From Roseomonas genomospecies 6 (GTDB lineage Bacteria > Pseudomonadota > Alphaproteobacteria > Azospirillales > Azospirillaceae), in the NCBI RefSeq assembly GCF_008365375.1, contig NZ_QOKW01000018.1, positions 1 through 64,000 of the forward strand: 64,000 nt of DNA, in the 5' to 3' direction. Shown one piece after another: positions 1 through 8,155 of this stretch. The notes beneath the pieces were generated by a model. The model saw only the letters and a program-made list of their open reading frames with translations, made no database searches and was not told where the DNA came from. Within the stretch, counting starts at the first letter, position 1, and the number at the start of each line of letters is the position of its first letter. The position numbers were made by a program, and so were the translations under genes.

Positions 1-2601
1 GTCGGTGACGGTGGACCAGGTGACCTCGGTGCCGCGGCCATCGACGAAGAAGGTGTCCTTGCCCGACCCGCCGATCAGCCAGTTGGAGCCCGACCCGCCG
101 TCCAGCACGTCGTCGCCCGACCCGCCCGCCGCGGCATCGTCACCACCCAGCAGGTTCAGGAAGTCGTTGCCGTCCGACCCGCCCAGCACCTCGCTGCGGG
201 CGTCGCCCAGGAAGGTCCATTGCAGGGTGGAGACCGGCCCTTCGTAGGCGAAGGCCTTCACGTCCTCCGTCACGCCGTCCACGATGCGCTGCATGGCGGT
301 GGAGGGGCGGTTGTCCACCGGCGGGGTGGTGGTCGGCGGTTCCGTGGTCGGGGGCGTCGTGGTCGGGGGTTGGGTCGCGGGAGTTCCGGTCAGGGTGATG
401 CCGCTGCCGCTGACCTGGAACTGGTCCGCCGAGAAGCCGCCGGCGAAGCGCAGGGTCACGTCGGCGCCCGCCGTGGCGTCGGTGCCGATGCGCAGGAAGG
501 TGACGCCGTTCACCGTCTCGGCCTGCACCTGCCCGGCGGTGAGCTGGCTGCCGTTGCCGGCGGTGACCGCACCCGACATCGCCGTCCCGGCGATGGTGAA
601 GACGTCGCCGCCGGTGGCGCCGGTGATGCTGGCGAAGCCGTTGGCCTGGGCGGCGGTCATCGTCACCGTGTGGCGGACGCCGCCGACCAGATCCAGGTTC
701 TCCACGCTGGTCAGCGTCATGCCGGAGATGTCGATCTGCGGCGTCGCCGTGGTGACCTTGCCCTCCGGATCGGTCACGTTGTCGGAACTGATGCGCAGCG
801 TGTCGGTGCCGGCGCCGCCGTCGTAGGACACCGTGCCCGCGTCGCTCTGCGCGGCGATGATGAAGGTGTCGTTGCCGGCCCCGCCCTGGATGATGTCGGC
901 CTCCGGCAGGGGATCGTGGGTGCCGCTGTAGAAGACGTCGTCGCCGTCGCCGCCGATCATCGTGTCGACGCCCCAGTCGCCGATCAGCGTGTCGTTGCCG
1001 GTGCCGCCGTCGAGCAGGTCGTTGCCGCCGCCGCCGGCCAGAAGATCGTTGCCGGCCTCGCCGTACAGCATGTCGTCGTCGGCCCGCCCGAAGGCCCGGT
1101 CGTCGCCGCCGCCGCCGTAGATCGTGTCGTTTCCGGTGCCGCTTTCCATCGTGTCGTTGCCGGCGCCGCCGATCTCGACATCGTTGCCGCCATGGCCCCA
1201 GAACCAGACGCCGTCGTCGTTGGCGACCATGCGGTCGTCGAACTCGCTGCCGATCCAGCGCTCGATGTTGGAGAAGCTGTCACCGGCGGCGTCGCCCGTG
1301 CTGTTCCCCGGGTTGCGCAGATCCAGAACGACGCCCGCGGTCGAGTTCGCGTAGGTCACCTCGTCGAAGCCGTCGCCGCCGTCGAACACGTCGGCCCCGG
1401 CGCCGCCCTCCATGGTGTCGTGGCCGATGCCGCCGGTCAGCGTGTCGTTGCCGGCACCGCCGTTCATCAGGTCGTTGCCCTGGCCGCCGTCCAGGCTGTC
1501 GTCGCCGTCGCCGCCGTTGATGGTGTCGGCATCGCCTTCGCCGAACAGGGTGTCGTTGCCGGCCCCGCCGTCGAGCAGGTCGTTGCCCCAGCCGCCGTGG
1601 ATCAGATCGTTGCCGGCTTCGCCATAGAGCACGTCGTTGTCGGCGCGGCTGTAGATCTGGTCGTCGCCGGCCCCGGCGTAGATGGTGTCGTTGCCGTCGC
1701 CGCTCTCCAGCGTGTCGTTGCCGGCGCTGCCGATCTGCACGTCGTCGCCCGCATGGCCCCAGAACCACACGGGGTCGTTTCCGGCCACCATGCTGTCGTT
1801 GTAGTTGGAGCCGATCCAGCGCTCGATGCCGGTGAAGCTGTCGCCCGCGGCGTCGCCCGTGCTGTTCGCCGGGTTGCCGATGTCGATGGTCATGCCGGAG
1901 GTGGCGTTCTCGTAGGTGACGACGTCGAATCCGTCGCCGCCGTCGAACACGTCGGCCCCGGCCCCGCCGTCCATGGTGTCGTGGCCGACGCCGCCGACCA
2001 GCGTGTCGTTGCCGCCGTTGCCGATCAGGATGTCGTTGCCGGCCCCGCCGTTCACGAGGTCGGCGGCGTCATCGCTGGTCAGGGTGTCGTTGCCGTCGGT
2101 CGGCGTGCCGGTCACGGCCAGCTCATGGGCCCAGCCCCGGGCCCCGGCGCCCTCGACACCGGCGAAGGGGGAGGGGGTGAACACGGGCGCGGTGCGCACG
2201 TCGAGTTTCCAGGAGGCGCCCCGCGCCGCCGGACCGACGGGACCCGAGGAGGCCGCGACCGCGGCACCCGTGGCGGCGGCCAGCCGGTCGAGGAGCAGAC
2301 GGCCCGCCTCGCCCGCACCGGCGTGGCAGGCGTGGATGTGGATTTCGGTGCCGCGCGCGTCCGGCCAGGAGCGGTCGAGCAGCGACCGTGCGTCCAGCGG
2401 CCGGGCACCCAGCAGGACCCGTCCCGGCTCGCCATGGGCGACCACATGCAGGACGGACGGACGCGCGGCGAGAGCGGCGGCCAGCACGGCATGGCCATCG
2501 TCGGTGGCGGAGACGAGCGTAACCTGAACGTCGGGACGGCGGTGGCTGAGCAGCCCGTCGAGATCCTCAAGCCCAGCGTCCGCGATGATGACTTCGTTCA
2601 A
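1..2601 (-). CDS. DUF4347 / RTX-repeat calcium-binding protein, N-terminal part
   Basis: Open at the left edge, so only the first 867 codons are present. The start is chosen as TTG at 2601, preceded by GGAGA about 8 bases upstream; the protein begins MNEVIIADAGLEDL. Residues 1 to about 160 match the DUF4347 layout (HVVAHGEPG, then IHIHACHAG, then TGAAVAAS). Acidic glycine-rich nonapeptide repeats of the type GGAGNDTLVGG follow; in known RTX proteins these bind calcium after type I secretion. Two long blocks are near copies offset by 561 bp (187 residues), each with STGDAAGDSF, IERWIGS and VWFWGH. A Thr/Pro linker lies near plus positions 305-395, and RTX repeats resume to the edge. Probably a secreted adhesin-like surface protein. 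The C-terminal secretion signal and any export genes are outside the window. Confidence 0.85.
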   Translation of the reverse strand, partial: MNEVIIADAGLEDLDGLLSHRRPDVQVTLVSATDDGHAVLAAALAARPSVLHVVAHGEPGRVLLGARPLDARSLLDRSWPDARGTEIHIHACHAGAGEAGRLLLDRLAAATGAAVAASSGPVGPAARGASWKLDVRTAPVFTPSPFAGVEGAGARGWAHELAVTGTPTDGNDTLTSDDAADLVNGGAGNDILIGNGGNDTLVGGVGHDTMDGGAGADVFDGGDGFDVVTYENATSGMTIDIGNPANSTGDAAGDSFTGIERWIGSNYNDSMVAGNDPVWFWGHAGDDVQIGSAGNDTLESGDGNDTIYAGAGDDQIYSRADNDVLYGEAGNDLIHGGWGNDLLDGGAGNDTLFGEGDADTINGGDGDDSLDGGQGNDLMNGGAGNDTLTGGIGHDTMEGGAGADVFDGGDGFDEVTYANSTAGVVLDLRNPGNSTGDAAGDSFSNIERWIGSEFDDRMVANDDGVWFWGHGGNDVEIGGAGNDTMESGTGNDTIYGGGGDDRAFGRADDDMLYGEAGNDLLAGGGGNDLLDGGTGNDTLIGDWGVDTMIGGDGDDVFYSGTHDPLPEADIIQGGAGNDTFIIAAQSDAGTVSYDGGAGTDTLRISSDNVTDPEGKVTTATPQIDISGMTLTSVENLDLVGGVRHTVTMTAAQANGFASITGATGGDVFTIAGTAMSGAVTAGNGSQLTAGQVQAETVNGVTFLRIGTDATAGADVTLRFAGGFSADQFQVSGSGITLTGTPATQPPTTTPPTTEPPTTTPPVDNRPSTAMQRIVDGVTEDVKAFAYEGPVSTLQWTFLGDARSEVLGGSDGNDFLNLLGGDDAAAGGSGDDVLDGGSGSNWLIGGSGKDTFFVDGRGTEVTWSTVTD

Positions 2602-3091
2602 GGGAGACTCTCCGTAAATTTTGTTGTGATCGTTGGGATGCCCAAGCGCCCCGCCCGCGTATACGGCAAAGCGTGCGACTTCCTATGACATGATTTTACG
2701 GGGCATATTCCTGCAACTGCCTAATAAGGAATAACTCCTAGTCCTCATAATAAGCGCCAGTTCTATTGATATGCATGCCAACCGGAGGAATTCTTTAGGC
2801 AATCAACTCCATCTGAACTTAAATCCTTTGGTTGCTCCTGAACCTCCTTGAGGAGAAGGGCAGGCGCAATCGATAGCGCCACGGCGCATTCCGGGAGGCG
2901 GACGCACGGACGGCGCTGACACGGATGCCCCAACTCCCTGTTCGGGGAGGCGGCGCGAAATTCCGGGTGATGGCGTCATGATGAGATGAGCGGATGGCGT
3001 CACCCGCTTCGGAGCGGCCGAAGCACAGCGGTCCCGGGGCCAGGAGAGTTTGGTGCTTCCGCGGGACCCGCGCTGAGGCGACAGGAGTCCC
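2602..3091. other. intergenic stretch, no supported gene
   Basis: Between the RTX gene start and the small-gene terminator. It includes an AT-rich patch at about 2610-2815 that probably holds the RTX promoter. The open frames on the minus strand at about 2803-3162 run across the terminator, show no family motif and are rejected. Confidence 0.5.
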
Positions 3092-3133
3092 AAAAACGAC
3101 AAAGCGCCGTCCGGGCGGGCGGCGCTCTTGTCG
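3092..3133 (-). terminator. rho-independent terminator after the two small genes
   Basis: Read on the minus strand, arms CGACAA..GCGCCG and CGGCGC..TTGTCG form a GC-rich stem with one bulge. It is followed by TTTTT, then GGG. It lies 57 bp after the stop of the small gene ending at 3190. Confidence 0.75.
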
Positions 3134-3189
3134 GTGTGGTTGGCGACAGGCCAACCCGGCAACTGGATGTCGTCCGTGCTGATCCGTGA

Positions 3190-3318
3190 TCAGATGACGG
3201 CGAAAAGGCGGGACTTTTCGATCCAGGCGTTCATGAAGGCAACGAAGCCCTTGAGGAAGCCGCCCGAGGAACGGTTGTCGTTGCGGGCACGGAAATCAGA
3301 GAGGTTCGCGTAGGCCAT
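3190..3318 (-). CDS. small protein, 42 aa, unknown function
   Basis: Start ATG at 3318, with GGAGACTG just upstream acting as a ribosome binding site, and stop TGA at 3190. The product starts MAYANLSDFRARNDNR, is basic and polar in its first half, and has a more hydrophobic second half (GFLKGFVAFMNAWIEKS) that could be an amphipathic helix. It follows the small gene at 3361-3492 by 42 bp on the same strand and precedes a terminator, so the two look like a dedicated mini-operon. I recognise no family. Codon use and the good ribosome site argue that it is real. Confidence 0.6.
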   Translation of the reverse strand: MAYANLSDFRARNDNRSSGGFLKGFVAFMNAWIEKSRLFAVI

Positions 3319-3360
3319 TGTCAGTCTCCGTCATGTGCGGGGAAGGGGGTGAGCCGAGGC

Positions 3361-3492
3361 TCAGCGGGTGGTCAGGGCCTGGAAGATGAGGAAGGCCGGG
3401 GTGGCCCGGAACCACGACACCAGGAAGTCACGGATGGCCGGGCGGCCCTGCGAGGCGGTGGTTTCGGTGTTCGAGAAGGTGAGGGTGGTCAT
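3361..3492 (-). CDS. small protein, 43 aa, unknown function
   Basis: Start ATG at 3492 behind GGAGAGAG, stop TGA at 3361. The product begins MTTLTFSNTETTASQGR and ends with a hydrophobic segment (DFLVSWFRATPAFLIFQALTTR) that could sit in or on a membrane. It is the first gene of a two-gene unit with the 42-aa gene downstream. The two proteins are similar in size and both have a hydrophobic C-terminal half, but they are not clear copies of each other. No known family recognised. The upstream region contains a perfect 10-bp palindrome, TGGTATACCA, at 3528-3537, a possible operator. Confidence 0.6.
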   Translation of the reverse strand: MTTLTFSNTETTASQGRPAIRDFLVSWFRATPAFLIFQALTTR

Positions 3493-3820
3493 TGCTCTCT
3501 CCGTCGTCTGCTGAAGAGAAGGTATCGTGGTATACCAAATACCAGAAGAGCAAAGGCCGCAAACCGGCGATGCCGAAAAATTACGGCCGCACGGATGACT
3601 TCCCATCCTTACTGATCGATTTCCAGATTGCTGGGTATTCCAATCAAATGACACTTGGGAAACCGATGAGGTGAGCCGGTATGCTCCTGCTCGAGATCGG
3701 GAGATCAGGACGTGATGCCTCGCCTCGGCAGCGAACGGCGGATCGGCGTGTTGCCCCGCTCACGGTCCCTGTTTCTCCCGGCCGGAGCCGAGCGCCGATG
3801 CGCACCTCCACCGTCACCGG
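3493..3820. other. intergenic region, likely promoter of the small-gene pair
   Basis: About 330 bp without a supported gene between two minus-strand units. It is less GC-rich near 3520-3660 than its surroundings. Apart from the palindrome at 3528-3537, I see no convincing promoter boxes. Confidence 0.4.
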
Positions 3821-5182
3821 TCAGCAACCGGCCAAGCGGTAGATCCGCATGACCGCCCGCTTCCCATCCTCGCGGTGGCGCATCTGGATGATTTGGCCCC
3901 GCCTCTCCAGAGTGGTGATGTGCCGGCGCACCACCTCTTCACCGGCGCGCTTGCGGGGCGGCGGGGGCGGCTCGGGGTCTTCGGCCCACCGATCGGGATC
4001 GGCCGCCGTATCCGCCGCCTCCCCCACCGGGCGCCGTTGATAGTGCGGACGGGTGGTGCCCAACACCGCCTGGATCTGCGGAAGGCTCGCCGCCGGGCGT
4101 TCCACGAGAACCCGCAAGAGGTCTTCGAAGACGCGGTCCCGGCGTCCGGCGCGGGTGCGCTCTCCCTTTTCCAAAGCCTGTTCGATTGCGTGGACGTCGT
4201 GCTCCAGCACGGCGCGTTCGGTGCTTTCCAGACGGTGCAGCAGCGCCAGCCCGGCCTCGGCGGAACGCCGGACGGCGGCGAGGCCGGCTACGGCCCAGGC
4301 TTCCGTGCGGCGGGGGGCGTAGTCTTGCCGCACCCCCCGCCCGAACCCCATGGCGATGCCGCCGATGGCGGCGCGCGTCAGGCCGGCGTGGCGCAGCCAG
4401 ATGTCGGCGAGGATGCGACCGGGGGCCGCTCCCAGGGACGGTGCCGCGGTGGCGTGCCAATGGGCGAGGAGCATCACCGCGCCAAGCACCGGCGGCATCG
4501 CCGCGAAGACGCGCAGAGCGGCCGGGTCCAGCGCGTCCTCCAGCCGCCGGCGGGCCAACGCGCGGTCGACCGGCTGTCCGATGACCTCCAGGAAGCGCTC
4601 GTCGGAACCGGCCTCGATGGCGGCCTCGACCTGGGCGCGGCGGTTCCACAGGCGGCGCTCGACCACCGTGGCGGGCGGGCGCAGCAGCGCCATCAGGCGG
4701 GGTGCCGCGTACAGGTTCTTCGTGGCGGTCCGTCGCGCCGCGCGCCGGCTGAGGCTCAGAGTTTCCCGCGCCATCCGCAGATCCTCGTCGGTGCCGCGGG
4801 GCAGCGCGTCGATGCCGTCGAGCCGCAGGTCGTCCTCATCGACACCGCGTCCGTCGAGCGCCATCGAGGCGACGGCGGAGCGCAACAACCAACGCTCGTG
4901 CCAGCCCCGGCGCCGGTGCGGCGGCGCGGCCGCCAACCGCTCGTCGAGCCGGGTGACCGCGGCTGTGGCCGCGCAGGCCGCCGTCAGAACGGCGCTGCCG
5001 ATAAGGCTGGCAAGGCCGTCCACCGCGGCGGCGGGCGGGCGGTCATTGGAATCATCCTCGCCGCCGCCCGCAAGCAGGGCGTCGATGTCGTCGATCCAGC
5101 GGTGACCGCTGCCGCCAGCCGCAGGGGTGCTCGCGGGGGTATCCGGGTGTCGCCGGGGGGGTGCCGAGGGAGGCTCCGTCAT
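3821..5182 (-). CDS. DUF1612-like / helix-turn-helix domain protein
   Basis: About 453 aa. I chose ATG at 5182 because GGAAAGG lies 6-7 bases upstream; an in-frame start at 5278 would add 32 residues but has no such site. A central region of the type RLDERLAAAP, then WHERW, then ASMALDGRGVDEDDLRL, resembles the arrangement of rhizobial plasmid proteins with a DUF1612 domain and C-terminal helix-turn-helix (RHE_PE00001 family). The C-terminal half has a putative DNA-binding segment (LPQIQAVLGTTRPHYQRRP) and a second one near the end (VVRRHITTLERRGQIIQ) that looks like a winged helix. Probably a DNA-binding protein of plasmid or mobile-element type. The family assignment rests on layout, not a search. 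It sits next to the transposon-end graveyard. Confidence 0.65.
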   Translation of the reverse strand: MTEPPSAPPRRHPDTPASTPAAGGSGHRWIDDIDALLAGGGEDDSNDRPPAAAVDGLASLIGSAVLTAACAATAAVTRLDERLAAAPPHRRRGWHERWLLRSAVASMALDGRGVDEDDLRLDGIDALPRGTDEDLRMARETLSLSRRAARRTATKNLYAAPRLMALLRPPATVVERRLWNRRAQVEAAIEAGSDERFLEVIGQPVDRALARRRLEDALDPAALRVFAAMPPVLGAVMLLAHWHATAAPSLGAAPGRILADIWLRHAGLTRAAIGGIAMGFGRGVRQDYAPRRTEAWAVAGLAAVRRSAEAGLALLHRLESTERAVLEHDVHAIEQALEKGERTRAGRRDRVFEDLLRVLVERPAASLPQIQAVLGTTRPHYQRRPVGEAADTAADPDRWAEDPEPPPPPRKRAGEEVVRRHITTLERRGQIIQMRHREDGKRAVMRIYRLAGC

Positions 5183-5372
5183 CGTCACCTTTCCGCAGAT
5201 CCAAAGCCTTCGGCAGTCGGTCGGCGCCGCTTCCGCTCCGTTCCAGGTTAGCCGGCGGTCCGGTGGGTTGGAAGGCATTGTTCAACATTTAACCGCTCAA
5301 AATGGGATTGGACGGACGATGAACTCCGCACGCTTGCCACGGTCCGTCGTGCCGGCTGATAGCTCCGCTGTC

Positions 5373-5487
5373 TGTCGTTGTCGGGTGGATCAGTTTAGAA
5401 GCCGGCTTTCCGCGGCTTCCGACCTGTCCCGGCCGGCGTTTTGCAGACCAGATCCGTTTAGAAGAGAGTGGATCGGTTTAGAACCGG
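5373..5487. repeat. orphan tni-type transposon left end (array A)
   Basis: Starts TGTCGTTG at 5373 and holds three direct sites with the core GATCxGTTTAGAA, at 5384-5402, 5448-5466 and 5469-5485. Core spacings are about 63 and 20 bp, almost the same as in the left end of element 1 (62 and 23 bp). The intervening DNA also aligns with that end (TGTC and GTTTTGC are conserved between sites 1 and 2). This looks like a second, diverged left end of the same transposon family with no matching intact element. Confidence 0.6.
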
Positions 5488-5762
5488 ACCGCCGACACCG
5501 AGGTCGGCCGCTCCAGGCGCGCCATGACGCTCGATCCCAGCCGGATCGCCGGGCCATTCCGCACATGTCCGCAGCCCGGTTTTGCAGTCCGCGATCCGGC
5601 GCCCTGATCCATGTCGCAGATCTCCTCCGGGGCGCTTCCGATCATGGGACGGCCGCCCGCGCGGTCGCTGTAAAGAAATTGGCGCGCTCCGAAACGGTCG
5701 TTTACTCTCATTCTCCATAACTTTACAAAGGGGTGTCCGGAGGTCTTTTTTCCCGGCTTGGG

Positions 5763-5880
5763 TGACGTTGCTGGGTTAATCAGTTGAAAAGCAGCGTTTC
5801 AGCCGCTTCCTGTCATCACCAGTCCTGTTTTGCTGGGCTAATGATGCGAAAAGCTGCGGGTTGATCAGACGACAAGTCAG
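5763..5880. repeat. left end of element 1 with three transposase sites (array B)
   Basis: Sites GGTTAATCAGTTGAAAAGC (5774-5792), GGCTAATGATGCGAAAAGC (5836-5854) and a weaker GGTTGATCAGACGACAAGT (5859-5877) point the same way. The same core appears inverted at 10444-10573. Such clustered sites are bound by TnsB/TniA-family transposases in Tn7- and Tn5053-type elements. Confidence 0.65.
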
Positions 5881-6199
5881 AGCTCCTTTGCCTCTCTTGG
5901 GCTCAACCTGTTTCATCAATGCCGGCTCTCTCTCTGCGGCAACCAAGCGGACCCCAGTTTCCGGTGCTTTCGACGGCGCCATCACCCCCCTGCTGCCCCT
6001 CGCCATGGGCTGGGTTCCGGTCGTTCCTGGACAGGGGTGTGGGCGGCCAAATTTTTTCCGCTGGTTTTTAACCGCCCGGTTGATGCTCTGCGCAGAGCTT
6101 GAAAATGAAAGGGGGTGGCGGTACGGCTTGCGCGGTGGTCCGGCTTGATGACCGAACTCTGGGCCGGATGCGCCGCATGGACAGGAAAAGGCAGGCCCC
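5881..6199. promoter_or_regulatory. upstream region of tniR, candidate res site
   Basis: No gene seen. In tni elements the recombination site (res) lies beside the resolvase gene. Because tniR and tniQ converge here, this upstream gap is the only place for it. A perfect 14-bp palindrome GCTCTGCGCAGAGC at 6085-6098 is the best candidate for a crossover or resolvase-binding subsite. No full three-subsite structure could be defined by eye. Confidence 0.35.
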
Positions 6200-7144
6200 A
6201 TGGCGCTCATCGGCTACGCGCGCGTTTCCACCGAGGACCAGTCGACCGAGGCGCAGATCCTCGATCTGAGGAAAGTCGGCTGCACCGAGATTTTTCGCGA
6301 GAACGCCTCGGGCGCCGACCGCGAGCGCCCGCAACTCAAGGCCGTGCTGACCCGGGTGAAGAAGGGCGACACGCTGGTCGTCGTGCGCATCGACCGTCTG
6401 GCCCGCTCGCTCGCCCACCTGCTGGCGGTCATCGACACACTGGAGCGCAAGGGGGTGGCCTTCAAGTCTCTCGGCGATCCCATCGACACCGGCAGCCCGC
6501 AGGGCAAGTTCACCCTGCAGATTCTCGGCGCGGTGGCTGAGTTCGAGCGCTCCCTGATCCGCGAGCGCACCAAGGCCGGTGTGCGGGCGGCCAAGGCGGT
6601 TGGCAAGCAGCCGGGCAACCCCGGCCTGGTCGCCAAAGACCCGCTCACCCGCCGGCGGGTCGCCCGGGCGCGGGACGACCGCCGGAGCGAGCGGGTGGCC
6701 GCTGGCGCCGGCGAGTTCCTTCCCGTCGTGCGCCGCCTGCGGCCGGCCCAGCCCTGGGACCGTGTCGTCGACGTCCTCAACACCGCCGTTAAGAAGCGCC
6801 CCGGCGACAACCCGGCGCCCTGGACGCGCGACGCGCTGATCCGTGCCGTCCGCCGCCTGGTTGCCGACGGCCTGGCCGAACCCGATCTGCTCAAGGCCGC
6901 ACCACGCCGCGCCAAAAAGGCAATCGCGCAGGACAAGCGCTTGGTGGAACTGGTCGCGACCATCCACAACGCCGCCGCCGGCGAAAAGCCGACCCTCACC
7001 CGCATCGGCCGGCAGTTGGAACGCCAAGGCGTTCTCACCAAAACCGGGGCGCGGACCTGGGCGCCGTCGAGCGTCAAGGCACTGCTCGACCGCGCCCGCG
7101 AACAGGGCTTGCTCGACCAGGAGGACAGCCCCGCGGTGCCGTAG
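6200..7144 (+). CDS. tniR: serine recombinase (resolvase) of element 1, with long C-terminal extension
   Basis: 314 aa; ATG at 6200 with AGGAAAAGG upstream. The N-terminal ~130 residues are a Ser-recombinase resolvase domain: GYARVSTEDQ with catalytic Ser10, RIDRLARS with the conserved arginines, then GAVAEFERSLIRERT. It would resolve cointegrates made by replicative transposition. Classical resolvases end near residue 185-200; this one has about 130 further residues ending in a possible helix-turn-helix (TLTRIGRQLERQGV, then SSVKALLDRA). The truncated resolvase of element 2 has the same extension, so it is a family trait. The gene converges with tniQ, with stop codons 3 bp apart. Confidence 0.85.
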   Translation: MALIGYARVSTEDQSTEAQILDLRKVGCTEIFRENASGADRERPQLKAVLTRVKKGDTLVVVRIDRLARSLAHLLAVIDTLERKGVAFKSLGDPIDTGSPQGKFTLQILGAVAEFERSLIRERTKAGVRAAKAVGKQPGNPGLVAKDPLTRRRVARARDDRRSERVAAGAGEFLPVVRRLRPAQPWDRVVDVLNTAVKKRPGDNPAPWTRDALIRAVRRLVADGLAEPDLLKAAPRRAKKAIAQDKRLVELVATIHNAAAGEKPTLTRIGRQLERQGVLTKTGARTWAPSSVKALLDRAREQGLLDQEDSPAVP

Positions 7145-7147
7145 CGG

Positions 7148-8155
7148 TTACGCCGGCCACATCAATCCGGCCCCTTGCGTGGTGAGACCGCGGCGCACAG
7201 CATCGGCTTCGGGGTCGAGCCAGGGCAGCGCGTTCCCGTCCATCCAGTCGGTCAGAACCGATCGGGCCCGTTCCAGCACCAGCGCCGCAGCCCGCATGCG
7301 GCGGAGCTTGAACCGGGGCGGCAACGCTTCGTAGGGGCAGGCCCGCTCCCTGGCCGTGGGCGGGGTCACGCCCACATCGGCCCACAGTTCGGCGATCCCC
7401 GCACCACGCGGCGAGCCATCGGGCACGACGGAGGCCAGTTCCTCGATCACAGCCCGCAACAGCCGAACCCACGTCCCGCCGGCGATCCGGCCGGCCGGCG
7501 TCTCGGCGATGCCGCGCGTGACCGCCTGATGCGTGGTGCGATCCAGCCGCAGCAAATCGGCCTCCGGGGTCGCGCGCTCGAACGGCCGCTCCTCGATGAC
7601 ACTCCAGGTGCGGCCCGGAAGCACCAGGGCGCGCATCAGGAAGATCTTGTGGACGGGGCAGGTCAGCGTCCATGGCAGGTGCCAGGACAGACGCCGGTAC
7701 GGCGCCTCATCCGCCTCCAGACAGGCACGGCACGCCCATTGGCCCATCCAGGTCCGGTCGATCCATGGCAGCGTCTTCGTTCTGACGATCGGTTCGTCGG
7801 GCCTGGTGATCAACCGCGTGCCGGCGACGTAGGCGACCAAGCACGCGGCGGGCGGCGTTACGCCGTCGAGCAGGAACGGCACATGGCCCGACAGGGTCAT
7901 CGCCCGGATGCGGCGCGGCGCTTGCCCGGTCTTGCGCGCCAGCCACGCGACCAGTTCGTCTGGCGGGGCCTCGTCGAGAGCCACGCCGGTCTCCGTCGCC
8001 GCGGGACCGTCGCTCCCAAATAGCTGCTCGCCGGCCAGACCATATTCCCGGCCAATCCGGGCCAGCCAACTCGACAGGCACTCGCCGGGTCGGAGCGGCG
8101 GAACGACCGGCCAAGAGCGGACGGCCGTGAAGGGACCGCTGGGGGGAGCGGTCAT
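7148..8155 (-). CDS. tniQ: TniQ family transposition protein, element 1
   Basis: 335 aa. The ATG at 8155 overlaps the tniB stop as ATGA, indicating translational coupling. A TniQ zinc motif is visible: C142, C145 (ACRACL) then C166, H169 (TCPVH). The N-terminus RPGECLSSWLARIGREYGL is typical of TniQ/TnsD. In Tn7- and Tn5053-type systems, TniQ links the target-site choice to the AAA+ ATPase. It is in the same reading frame as tniA upstream, with no stop between them, which is an oddity of this element (see tniA). Confidence 0.85.
   Translation of the reverse strand: MTAPPSGPFTAVRSWPVVPPLRPGECLSSWLARIGREYGLAGEQLFGSDGPAATETGVALDEAPPDELVAWLARKTGQAPRRIRAMTLSGHVPFLLDGVTPPAACLVAYVAGTRLITRPDEPIVRTKTLPWIDRTWMGQWACRACLEADEAPYRRLSWHLPWTLTCPVHKIFLMRALVLPGRTWSVIEERPFERATPEADLLRLDRTTHQAVTRGIAETPAGRIAGGTWVRLLRAVIEELASVVPDGSPRGAGIAELWADVGVTPPTARERACPYEALPPRFKLRRMRAAALVLERARSVLTDWMDGNALPWLDPEADAVRRGLTTQGAGLMWPA

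Noticed and set aside
220..2688. 822-codon plus-strand open frame over the RTX gene
   Set aside because: It is antisense to the glycine/aspartate repeats of the RTX gene; the GC-rich repeat codons leave the opposite strand open by chance.
2803..3162. 119-codon minus-strand frame
   Set aside because: It runs through the rho-independent terminator and has no ribosome site or motif.
3528..3537. Palindrome TGGTATACCA as a proven operator
   Set aside because: Ten bases are too few to claim regulator binding without conservation; noted only as a possibility.
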